Shown piece by piece: positions 50,047 to 60,122 of a DNA stretch of 64,000 bases. The translations under genes were made by a program, and so were the position numbers. The notes below the pieces were generated by a model, which searched no databases, was not told where the DNA came from, and saw nothing but the letters and a program-made list of their open reading frames with translations. This stretch comes from Drechmeria coniospora (taxonomy: Eukaryota > Ascomycota > Sordariomycetes > Hypocreales > Ophiocordycipitaceae). Location of the stretch: contig NC_054390.1 of assembly GCF_001625195.1 (NCBI RefSeq), positions 7,909,222-7,973,221 on the forward strand. The letters run 5' to 3'. Within the stretch, counting starts at the first letter, position 1; the number at the start of each line of letters is the position of its first letter.

Positions 50047-53000
50047 TTAGATTCCGCGCCCGCCGCGGCTCACCCAGTTCACCCACTCGCATCTGCATCC
50101 ACCCGAGCCGCCATCGAAGCCTCCTTGCTCGGCATTTCCTGCTCCACGAGGATTGATCCACGTTCCTCCGGCGCCCATGTCGTTGGCGAGAAGTTCCGCC
50201 TTGTCGAGCGCGAGCCTCTGCCGCGCGTCGATAGGCCAGTCCCACACGAGCTTCCGCTTCGGGTTTCCGCCGTGCGTGTCGAGTGTCACCGTCACGGGAT
50301 ACGGCATCGTGCCGGGACGCACCAGCTCTCCGTTCCCACCGATGCGAGGGCCGGGGCCGGGTGGCAGAAGTGACGAGGCGTTGACGGTCAAGGCTCGCGT
50401 CCAGATCTGCACGAGCACTCGCGTCTCGTCCCAGTTCACCATGTACGCAGCCTCATTTTTGCCGCACCCCCCGTTCTCGTCCAGTGGGACGTCACCGTCC
50501 TTGGTCCGGTTGAGGATCGTTACCGACCTAACGAAGAGGGATCGCCGGAAGTGGGTGAAGAATCCGTAGTGCTCCGACGGCAGCCCGCGGTCGAACAGCC
50601 GGACAGGTTGCTGGACGGGGTAAGGCAGCATCGTGGCGGCCGTCGGAGTGCCGTCTGCCTCCAACGCGGGTGCTGGAAGAAGGCCGGCGAGGCTCTGGTT
50701 GCCAATCTGCGCGCCGCCATCTCGACGGCCCAACTTGGGGAGCCCGACCGGCTCGTCTGTCGACTTCAGGAGGCTGATGTAGAATGGCGTTTGTTCCCCA
50801 GCCTTGTTTTCCGCCTTGATGTCGTCCGTCGTGTTTCCCAGAAACCACAGCTCCTTCAGGTCGGGTCCATCGGGTTGCGGTCGGAAGCCACCGATTTCGT
50901 CCCTCTGCCGAATGTGTGCACGGCGCACGACGCGTGCCCCTCTGCGAGACCTTCCATCCTCCGCACCCTTTGACGCGTAGCCGGTGCCATTGTCCCATTG
51001 GATCTGCATCACGACCGTGGGCTGGTTCGCCATGTACGGCGCCACGGAGCTGTGCTGGTCCTTTGGCAAAGAACAACTCCACAACGTCGACGGCTTCGTG
51101 CAAACGCTCTTGGAGACCGAGTTGTCTGGGCCAACAATGGTGAGCACTCCTGTAGGCATGGGCGGGAAATCGGTCAGGTTGACCCATATCGAGGGTGCCT
51201 CCCGCGGGCTGCCGCGTCGACTCAAGACAACTGCCAGCACGATGATGAGAGTCATCGCGGCAATCATGCCAGCCCAGATCGCGATGCAGATTCGTCTCCG
51301 CTTTCGTCCCTCGCGACCAGGACGACCGTAGCAACCGGTGGGTGGTATGCACCATCGCCCTCTCCAGAAACCCCCCAGGCGTCTGGCGACAACCTCCTCC
51401 TTCTCGTGACGGCGACGCTGCCGTTCAACCTTGCGCGCTCGGTCATGGGAGGATATTACGTCTTCTGACTGCAGGTAGGTGCCGAGTGGTCGAGGAGGCA
51501 GAGGCGCTTCCAAAGGCGGCGGGGATGGGTTCGAGGTCACGGTTCGAGTGTTGCCCGTGGGCTGCGCCGCTTCCCGGGAAGCTATCGTGGAGACATGTCC
51601 AGCAGTTGTCGTGCCAGCCGATGGAGAACATCGCCCTTGCGGTGCGTATTCGGGCGGAAAGATTGCTCGATGCCGAACTAGGCCCCCTTGTGGATTCTTT
51701 GGTGATGAATAAGGAGGCGGCAGGTCCTTGTCCACTCCCTCCTTGGTAACCATGTGCCCACCTTCCTTCATCGCTTCGTCACTCCATGCCGGACTTGGCC
51801 ATGGTGATGATGTAGATTCTGGTCCACGTGTCGTGAGCGCACCAGCACGTGGAGTCGGGCCCTTGCGTGGTATTGGAGCACGAGCGATGGGTGCCAGCGA
51901 ACGATCTCGGGGCGCCTCCAGTGGTCCGATCTCAGAGTGCTTGTCCTTCGAGTCGTGTTTTGCCCATGCTGTTCTTTCACCCTTTTTGGGCGAATCCATC
52001 TTCAGCTTGCGACTGGAGAAGGAGTTCCGTTGGTCCACAAACGGCGTTATGACATGATGGTCCCACCAACCGGCAGAGCCAGAATTTGCGCTGTCGCGAT
52101 ACTGGCCGAGATCAACACCCGGAGAAGGCCTCCCGGGAGTTGACGGTCCATCCTCTTCAAAGAGGGTGCATGGTGTGCCGCTATCTTCTTCGTCATCTTG
52201 TCCTCCAAGCTCTAGGCTCATCTTATCCTGCACTTGCGCTTTTACATGATCGGTGGGAATGCCCGGCACTGGCGGCAGCTGTTTCCATTTCGTAGGTGCG
52301 GCAATGTTGGACTGGGAAGACGAACTGGATGTCTCTCGGACCTGGTGAAAGGACAGCACTGTGTCTGGTGTATCCGGCGACCACACCGACCTGTGGACGG
52401 GGTCCTCTGCCGCAGCGACTCCGGCAGCGGAGGACACCACACGAGGTGTCTGGTTTGCCGCGGTTGGATTTCGTGACATCTGAGGCGCACTCTGATCGAC
52501 GGTTTGCGAATTGTCCCTGTGCCGAGTCGACTCAGCACAGGGAAGGGTGATGCCGATAACGATGGGCCGGTCCTCGGGCGAGAGCTCCTGTTCCACCTTG
52601 GGGCCAGAATGTTGCGGCGCGGCCGAGGCGGAATTCTGATGCTGACACTTGTCCCTCTTGGACCAGTTCAACTTGCCAACGATGGTGGAGCCGGAATCCC
52701 CTTCGAGTGCTTTCAGGGCGACGGCATCGACAAACTTGGTCGGCATGCCTGCTGCAGCGCCGCCGTTGCGGTTCAGAACCGACATGTCGGTGATGAGTTT
52801 GATGCCTGCTCTTGCGTTCTGTGCCTTTTGTCGGTGCCTTGACTTGAGCCTCTTCATCTTGGCACTGGGATATCGTGAAGTCTTCCGGTGTGACGTCCTG
52901 GTGGAAGCTCGTGGGCAACGGTCCGTCGCCTGCGGAGGTGGCGAGAGAAGAGTCAGATTCTCTGTCGCAGCGAGGGAACCTTTTTCATCCTCCTGCCATG

Positions 53001-53073
53001 TCCCCCAGTCATCAGTGACATGGTGGTGGGAAGTTCCAACAATGTCACTGTGGTAGTGCGTGGCGGCATTCAT
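50047..53073 (-). CDS. Large single-pass membrane protein of unknown function
   Basis: An uninterrupted reading frame. From the ATG at 53073 it encodes 1008 residues. The frame is open to an ATG at 53460, but the extra 129 residues look like 5' UTR. About 590 residues are disordered, basic and Ser/Pro/Thr-rich (for example KMKRLKSRHRQKAQNARAG, then LITDMSVLNRNGG). A basic stretch and one strong TM segment follow at about 595-617 (ICIAIWAGMIAAMTLIIVLAVVL). The remaining 390 residues look extracytosolic, with several N-glycosylation sequons (NLT, NGT, NTT, NQS, NRT, NAS) and a conserved-looking C-terminal domain including ELWFLGNTTDDIKAENKAGE and RLFDRGLPSEHYGFFTHF. I recognise no named domain. 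The layout suggests a fungal surface or wall-related protein. Confidence 0.78.
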   Translation of the reverse strand: MNAATHYHSDIVGTSHHHVTDDWGTWQEDEKGSLAATENLTLLSPPPQATDRCPRASTRTSHRKTSRYPSAKMKRLKSRHRQKAQNARAGIKLITDMSVLNRNGGAAAGMPTKFVDAVALKALEGDSGSTIVGKLNWSKRDKCQHQNSASAAPQHSGPKVEQELSPEDRPIVIGITLPCAESTRHRDNSQTVDQSAPQMSRNPTAANQTPRVVSSAAGVAAAEDPVHRSVWSPDTPDTVLSFHQVRETSSSSSQSNIAAPTKWKQLPPVPGIPTDHVKAQVQDKMSLELGGQDDEEDSGTPCTLFEEDGPSTPGRPSPGVDLGQYRDSANSGSAGWWDHHVITPFVDQRNSFSSRKLKMDSPKKGERTAWAKHDSKDKHSEIGPLEAPRDRSLAPIARAPIPRKGPTPRAGALTTRGPESTSSPWPSPAWSDEAMKEGGHMVTKEGVDKDLPPPYSSPKNPQGGLVRHRAIFPPEYAPQGRCSPSAGTTTAGHVSTIASREAAQPTGNTRTVTSNPSPPPLEAPLPPRPLGTYLQSEDVISSHDRARKVERQRRRHEKEEVVARRLGGFWRGRWCIPPTGCYGRPGREGRKRRRICIAIWAGMIAAMTLIIVLAVVLSRRGSPREAPSIWVNLTDFPPMPTGVLTIVGPDNSVSKSVCTKPSTLWSCSLPKDQHSSVAPYMANQPTVVMQIQWDNGTGYASKGAEDGRSRRGARVVRRAHIRQRDEIGGFRPQPDGPDLKELWFLGNTTDDIKAENKAGEQTPFYISLLKSTDEPVGLPKLGRRDGGAQIGNQSLAGLLPAPALEADGTPTAATMLPYPVQQPVRLFDRGLPSEHYGFFTHFRRSLFVRSVTILNRTKDGDVPLDENGGCGKNEAAYMVNWDETRVLVQIWTRALTVNASSLLPPGPGPRIGGNGELVRPGTMPYPVTVTLDTHGGNPKRKLVWDWPIDARQRLALDKAELLANDMGAGGTWINPRGAGNAEQGGFDGGSGGCRCEWVNWVSRGGRGI

Positions 53074-54103
53074 TGTGCCGGTGCAATATCGCTCCCTCTT
53101 TGTCCCACAATGAATCTGGTCAGTGCCGTCTTGATCCTGGTGAAGGGGCGGCCGCGTGAAGCACTCAGGCATTCGAGGGGTGTGGATCAGATTCAGAGAG
53201 GATATACGGTCGGAAATGCAGCACCGTAGCGATACATGGCACCAAGGAGCTGCCTGCGATGGCCAGAGAAATGAGGAGCCAACGTGGCGAACTCGGCTCC
53301 TCCCAACGTTGACGAGCTGGGTCGGAGAGGAAAGAAAAGATGGCCGCAAGGCCGCGTCGCTGTTGCCAGAAGCAGGAGATGGGAGTGCTGATGGGGAGAG
53401 AAGACAATAGGCCATCGGGGCCATTGAGGGCGCACAACAAGAATCTCCCCAGCGTAGCATGGCCCATGATTTCAGCGTCCTGTCAAAGCGCGTTTGGAGG
53501 TGGCGCCGTCCTCATGGCCGACGACGACAGCACGGCAGAGGTTGGATGCATTCGAGCCGGATGAATGGTCGACGGTGATGCAGCTCAACGGGACCAGGCT
53601 GATGCCGGCGCTTGGAAATGTGTGTGCAGACGCCGTCATTGGCCGAGGGTACGCGCCGAGGCGGATTGGGACCGTGACAAGGGGTCGGTCTCCATCACAG
53701 TCACGCAAGCGCACGTCATGTTCGATGTAAGCATACACGAAGGGTCATATTGAGCCGAAGGGGGTGACGTTTGGGTCTCGGCAGTTGCAAGTCTGCCATG
53801 GGATGGAGGGAATCAAGCGAAGCGATCAGCCAAGGTTGTGGAATTGAAGCTGGAGCCGAGCTGCTTTCGACGCTGAACTGAGATGCACCATGGTGGTGAT
53901 TCAACACCCAACCCAGGCACTCCGTAATACTCCGTTCCTCTATCTACTTTTGGTCTAGTCGGTTTAGAGTGCACCTCTGGTTTATGTACGAACGGAGTGA
54001 TACTCCGACATATTACCAGTAGGTGCACATGTACTGTACTGTACGTGTTTGGTCGGCTAGGAAGGGCACCATAAATATAAATATCTATTTGTTAGCACTC
54101 CTT

Positions 54104-54119
54104 GGGGGGGGGGGGGGGG
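54104..54119. repeat. Run of 16 G
   Basis: A mononucleotide tract immediately before a GTAC-rich island (AGTACAAGTACGGAGTACTCC). Confidence 0.8.
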
Positions 54120-55062
54120 AGTACAAGTACGGAGTACTCCAGATGTACTACGGGTTCAGGGAGGTTTAGTTGAATTACCATTCTCCTTCTGTGGTACGCA
54201 GTAATACAAGTATACCTAAGTATTAGCGATGAGCTTGTACTCCGCAAGTACTGTACGGAGTAGTTACTTACACCTTCGTGGTGTGCTGGACCAACCCACA
54301 ATCCAGGATACCAGTTGTACAGGAACTATCAAAGGACCCATTCCTGCAGTTGGAAACCAGGTAGCGAGAACTTTGATGTCTCGTTGGCCACGTTTGGTAG
54401 CAGCACACCGTATTCACTTCGCGAATCACAACTCTGGAATCCAGCCATACCGGTCTCGAACGGTCAATGGCTGATGGGAACAGTCGCATCCAGCAAATCA
54501 GACACCGTCGTAGCTGGTCCGCACTATTGGTGTTGGCACCGACTCGTACTGGTACCTGCTTCCTCAGGCCCGAACCCAAGCCAGATCCCAGTATTTCTTG
54601 TACATGAATGGAGTACTTATTACTTACTTACTTAGGTATTTACTGTAGAAAGGGGTGCGGGATGAACCAGCCATTCATTGCTGGATTCCTTCCAAACCTG
54701 TGTCTGCAGCGACTGCTGTGGACTGGCAAATAGTATTATTAGCTAAATTCGTCGCCACTGCAGGACTAAGCAGTACGTTCATGGCATGTACCATCGGCCC
54801 AATCCTCGGACTGCAGAATTAGCTTGCTAGAGCTGCTTGTCCCAGAACGTCTTCACCCTTGCTTTCCGGCGGACGGACAACGTGATGCAATCAGCTCGTG
54901 GTGGCTGAGAGGTGGCGACAGCGTCAGTCACGCATACGACAGGAGTCAGGCAGCGCACACGGACGGCAATCTGCGGCAGATGAGTGATTGATATGGAGTC
55001 ATGAGGTGGACGACGATGAGACGGAAGATTCCACGCTCGCTCCCGATATTCAGTACTTACCT

Positions 55063-55080
55063 GTACTCCGTACGGAGTAC
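55063..55080. repeat. Perfect 18-bp palindrome GTACTCCGTACGGAGTAC
   Basis: Identical to the copy at 39508-39525. Flanking TTAC...TTAC words continue the island. Confidence 0.9.
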
Positions 55081-58000
55081 TTACTGTAAATGTAATAAAT
55101 AAACAGTGACCCAAGTCAACCCCCGCAATGTATTAGTTGGCCGCATTATTATTACCAGAGAGGCCGTTGGTGCATATCCACATTGTACATGAGTAATTAA
55201 TTAGAGAGCAAGGGACAAAAATGCAGGTGAGAAGGGAACAGAACGGGCCAACGGGTCGGCTTTTACCATGAAAGCTTCGTTGCATCCTTCCGAAACCGCA
55301 AGTACCGGTACAGTTGGGCTGTTGGAAGGATTAGGGTGGAGTCTAATGTAAAAGTCGACAAGGGAGGGCGGGAGTGCAAGTTTGAACGGACTGTACTGTA
55401 CGGAGTACACGCCAGTACACCTACACCTAAGTAAGTACTTACAGTACAGTAAGTACAAGTAAATGTACTTGCATTCAAGTGTACTTGGGTGTACTTGTAA
55501 TTACAGTACAAGCACACCTACGAGTACTTACGTGTGCATTACGTGGATGGTGCTCATATTCGTAAGATGCCGCTGCCCTTGCCGTGTGGAGACCAGAGGG
55601 AGAAGGAGGATGCCGAACCATAGTTTGCAGGTGTACCATAATTGCAAGTAATTACTACTATGGAGTACGGAGTGCTTGCACGAGCATCGTGCATCAGTAG
55701 TTTCAGAGTACTCCGTACACATGGTATCGCTACCTGTACTCCGTACTTACAGTTCATGGAAGTATACTGGGCGGCTTCTCGGTTAGATTACAAGTGACAG
55801 CGGTAACAACAGTACCTTGTGCGGTCCTTGGTGTTAATCGTACTTGTCGTCCGAAAATGGTCTAGGTGTCTTGTTCCTGGTGCTGAAGAAAGTGCCTCAG
55901 GCGGCAGTAACCTGTAGCATCGGACAGTTTAGCACCCGCAACCAGCAAGCATGTACCTGTACTTAATTACTCCATGCGGAGTGCCGAGTACAGCACATCG
56001 CACCACTAGATGCGTTCTATAACCGGTAATTACCTACAGCACTAAGCAGGTGTGCTGGGAGCTCTGTCATCCAACAGGGAAAAGTGTTTACAACTATTAC
56101 CTCTGATGCAGAGCACGCAGTACAGAGAAGTAATAATACATGTACTTAAGTAAGTGCACCTACAAGTACTTGGCTAGTACGCATGTGAGTAAGTATAGGA
56201 GGTACAGTACGGTAGTACCAGTGCTGCTAATAGTTCTGTGCCTAATTACCTAGTATGCTGGAAGTAGAATACTGTAACTTTTACATTGTTCCTACTACAT
56301 AAGTAGGTACATATTGTAGTAGTAATTGCACGTGCTGCACTCCAATGTACATGTAATTATTGCAATCCGTGCCTTCACGTCTCCCCACGGTACATGGGCG
56401 GTGCGCGCACGTACAGTAGTCGCACTACTACGTGTACGCAACCACCTGTGATGTTAGTACGGATTATAAAGGATCAGGTTAGGATTGAGCTAATATTACT
56501 TGGGGTTCTTGGGTGCTAGTAGGTACTAAGTAATGTTCGGTACCAGCTACCTAGTACCCAATACTACAAGTACTTACTTACACCTACGTGCAAGTACATC
56601 TGCTGTACTTGAGTAGGTTTAAGTACCTAGTAAGTATTTGTGCCGCCAACGCCGGCTTTGCGGGTAGCCCACGGACGCCTACGAACCCAAGTACAGTACT
56701 CATGTGGTCATGCTGTACGGAGTACTCCTGACAAAAGCGATAAAGACCACAAAGGTCAGAGGTGGTACTCAGTACTCCGTACCGAGCCAAATATTGTGGA
56801 TGCTATGGAGGCAAAGGTAGATGGTACATGAAGCTCGTGCAACACGTTTTGGAAAGTGTGCGTTTGCAATGTACCCTGTACTTACCTACAAATCGATGCT
56901 GCAAAGAGAGTTTTGCAGGCTTACCTATCCCCCCACCCCTGTCGGTGCTAGGATTGATCAAGCGCTGTGGTTGGTTGATCGAGCCCCTGAGCGGGTCGGT
57001 TAATTACAAGTACGTGTACATTAATACTTCTACGTGTACGGAGTACAGTACCGTTCCCGTTGGAACGAACCAAGCCGAGTACCTTTACCCGTGCATCCCG
57101 TACTTCCGACAGAGTGACAGCAGGAGGAGTCGAGGGCTGAAAGTCGACATCTTACTCTTGGTACCCTGTGCGGGCGACGGCATCATTGTCTTGGTGCACG
57201 TTGACGACGATTATTACCATCTCAATTCCACACTCGTATCGCCGTCAGCTCGGCTCGCACCCGTGTTTCGTCGCTTTCTTCCATTCCACCCCCCCCCCCC
57301 TTCCCCTTCTTCCGAATCCTCTCCTCCTGTGGTTTTTTGACAGTGTACTTCCGCATTCGTTTTTGTGACCGAACCCGAACCGTTTTTGCCAGTGCGTGGC
57401 ATGGCCACCGAGCTCGCCAACCCGCCTAGTAAGAACGCGGCCGATGGTAGGGGAGAAAAAGTGAAGGCGTCAGTTAATGCGAGTGCGAGTTAGTGCCAGC
57501 TCTCCGTTTCCTCTCCAAACACCAAATTGCTCCCCCCCCCCCCCCAAACGACCGAGTCGCACCTGTCATCACCATCGCTTTCGCCACCGCCACCATTGCC
57601 CATCTGTACGAGGACGACGGCGAGCTGCCTTTCTACCTAATTACTCGACTCGCAACGACAATTCCTGAGGTGCCGCACCGACCCAGCCAGCGAGCCAGTC
57701 GAACGACTCCGCTCCCCGTCCGTCCCACCAGACGGCGCGCACGTCTCCAGCTTTTCCCGAGAGGCCAGCTTCCGCCCACGTCCTCTCTCCCGTCCCGTGC
57801 GAGCCTTGGAGAGAACTCGTCCGTCTCCCTTTACCGACAAGGAGTGTCCGGAGAGGGAAAAAAAATAACATTGCTACGCGCATGCATGCGACGACGGTCA
57901 CTACTTGTACATTTCCGACTCCTACCCCTCCGCAGATACTACATCATCCTGCTGCCAGCTCGGCCCGACGCCTCCGACGGTCGCCGCGAGTTCGATTCCT

Positions 58001-58588
58001 CGTCCGAGCCCGAGTCGTCCACCCTGTGCTCCGTCGCGCTCCCTCCCTCTCGGTTCGACACCGACCTCGAGCAAACCAAGCGCCTGTCCAACGACCGGAC
58101 GTGAAACGGCCTGGCCTGCTGCTCCCGCTCGCCTAGGCCACCCCGTCCCCCTCGTCACCTGAAGCCTCCAGATTTCCTCAGCGTCGCCGAGCGCGACCAC
58201 CGTTCAATCTGGCGTCCCCAAAGCAGAGCGAAGGCTCTTCGAGCTCCTTCAGCGACCGGCCTTCCCCCCAACACCACAGGAGGCGATCCTCGGTCGGCTC
58301 GCCCTCCCTGAGCGACCTGCAAGCCGCCAGCTTCCTCGAGTCGAAGCCGAAGCCGGCCAACCAGGTGTCGCTCTCGCCCGTCATCGGTACGTTGCACCGC
58401 TCGTCGTTTTCCTGCGTCCCTGGCCCCGGCCCTGGCCCTGCCACGGTCCCCCGTCCCCGCCGGTCGCCGCACTCGTGCGGCATCGCGCAGCATCGCGCAG
58501 CATCGCGTCACGCAACAGCTCGAGGAGCATCGTACCGCGCAGGTCGGTCGGCTAACACCCACCCGTCGCAGGTACGCCGGCCGGTCCC

Positions 58589-60122
58589 ATGTCCCTGTCT
58601 CGCAGCCCATCGCCGGTTCCCGGCGGCGGCTGGGCCAGCCCCGGCCTCAACCTCAGCAACAGCGGCAGGAACAGCCCGACCATCGTCAGCGGCGGTCCCA
58701 TCCAGTGGGCGTCATCGACCAAGATGCGCCGTCAGGGGGGCGCCAACGGCTACCCGTCCTTTTCCACCCACAACCAGGGCTTCTTCTCCCGCAACATGCG
58801 TCGCCTGTCCAGCAGCCTACCGCTCTTCTACTCGAGCTACGACGATTCCCACGACGACGAGAAGGACAAGGTCGGCCACGGCAGACGATGGCCGGGCCAG
58901 AATCTCCCCTTGGTCGGTAGGATACGATCCGTCATCGGTCGCATGGGACGCAAGCTCAAGATACGGCTGCTCATCGGCTTCGTCATCTTCATGTGCATAT
59001 ACATATTTTATCATTCCCGTGCGTAACCCCCCCCCCCCCCCATTCGTCGTCGGTTCGCCGCGTCGGAGCTCCCGGCTGACAGGCGTCCAACGCAGCGTTG
59101 GTTTATCACTACCGACGAGCGTCGTGGGGCGGCGGCGGCGAAAAGTTCGTCATCATCTTGGCCGCCAACGTCGGCGGAGGCGTCATGGAGTGGAAGGGCG
59201 CTCGCGAGTGGGCCATCGAGCGGGACAGCGTGCGAAACAAGAGAAATTACGTCAAGAGATGGGGGTACGATCTGGAGATTGTCGACATGAAGACGAGAAA
59301 GAAGTACGCGCACGAATGGCGTGAGAGCTGGGAAAAGGTCGACTACATGAGGCTCGCCATGAGGAAGTACCCCAAGGCAGAATGGTACGTCTCGCTCGTC
59401 ACCGGTCCGGGGCGCATGGCGCGACGGAGGAAGCGACGCTGACAGGGTGCAGGTTCTGGTGGCTCGACCTGAACACGATCGTCATGGAGCCGTTCTACTC
59501 GCTGCAGAGCCACCTCTTCGACCATCTCGACGACAAGGTGTACCGGGACATCAACGAGTACAACCCGCTCAACTTGACGCATCCCTTCCGGGACCACTAC
59601 CTCGACGCCGATGCCCGAAGTCCCGTGGGCGACGGGGACATCAACTCGGTCAACTTGCTGCTCTCGCAGGACTGCTCGGGATTCAACCTGGGCTCCTTCT
59701 TCATGCGCCGGAGCGCCTGGTCGGAGCGCCTCTTGGATATGTGGTGGGACCCGGTTGCGTACGAGCAGAAGCACATGGCGTGGGAGCACAAGGAACAGGA
59801 TGCCCTCGAGCAGATGTACGAGAGCTACCCGTGGGTCAGGCAGCACACGGGCTTCCTGCCGCAGCGCAGCATCAACAGCTTCCCGACGGCCGCCTGCGGC
59901 GACGGCTCGGGCAAGAACCACACGCGGTACCACTACAGCCAGGAAGACCGCGACTTTGTCGTCAACATGGCGGGCTGCGAATGGGGTCGCGACTGCTGGG
60001 GCGAGATGTACCAATACCGACAGTTCAGCTATTGGCTGAACCGGAACCCATGGGAACGTTTCAAGGAGGATCTCATCGCCGTCATCTGGTTCAAGCTCAC
60101 GGGCCAGGTTGTCAAGCTGTGA
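58589..60122 (+). CDS. MNN10: Golgi alpha-1,6-mannosyltransferase subunit Mnn10 (GT34)
   Basis: Subunit of the mannan polymerase complex that extends the alpha-1,6-mannan backbone of N-glycans in the Golgi. Three exons, 58589-59018, 59096-59384 and 59453-60122, give 462 residues. It is a type II membrane protein: a Ser/Pro-rich cytosolic tail (MSLSRSPSPVPGGGW), a TM segment at about 122-143 (KLKIRLLIGFVIFMCIYIFY), then the catalytic domain. GT34/Mnn10 marks are FVIILAANVGGGVMEWKG, REWAIERDSVRNK, GYDLEIVD, FWWLDLNT, QDCSGFNLGSFF, LLDMWWDPVAYEQKHM, WEHKEQDALEQ and VVNMAGCEWGRDCWGEM. The position expected to carry the DxD metal motif reads DLN. Intron 1 contains 15 consecutive C. An extra 5' exon (58137-58391) is possible; I kept the conserved-looking MSLSRSPSP start. 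Confidence 0.93.

Larger units (their letters stand above)
53074..58588. other. 5.5 kb gene-poor region with GTAC-rich islands
   Basis: Divergent spacer between the membrane-protein gene and MNN10. GTAC-rich islands occupy about 53920-54040, 54120-54260, 55050-55090, 55385-55545, 55640-55760, 55940-56350 and 56530-57080. Homopolymers include 16 G (54104-54119), 12 C (57289-57300) and 14 C (57532-57545). From about 57240 onward it is pyrimidine-rich leader or promoter. A Ser/Pro-rich open frame at 58137-58391, ending at a GTACGT donor and able to splice to 58572 (CAG), could be an upstream exon or 5' UTR of MNN10. Confidence 0.6.

Noticed and set aside
53074..53460. 129-residue N-terminal extension of the membrane protein
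   Set aside because: Open to an ATG at 53460, but composition is like non-coding leader and the ATG at 53073 gives a better start; kept only as an alternative.
58137..58391. Extra 5' coding exon for MNN10
   Set aside because: Frame is open and Ser/Pro-rich with a GTACGT donor, but no ATG starts it within the exon; more likely 5' UTR, noted as possible.
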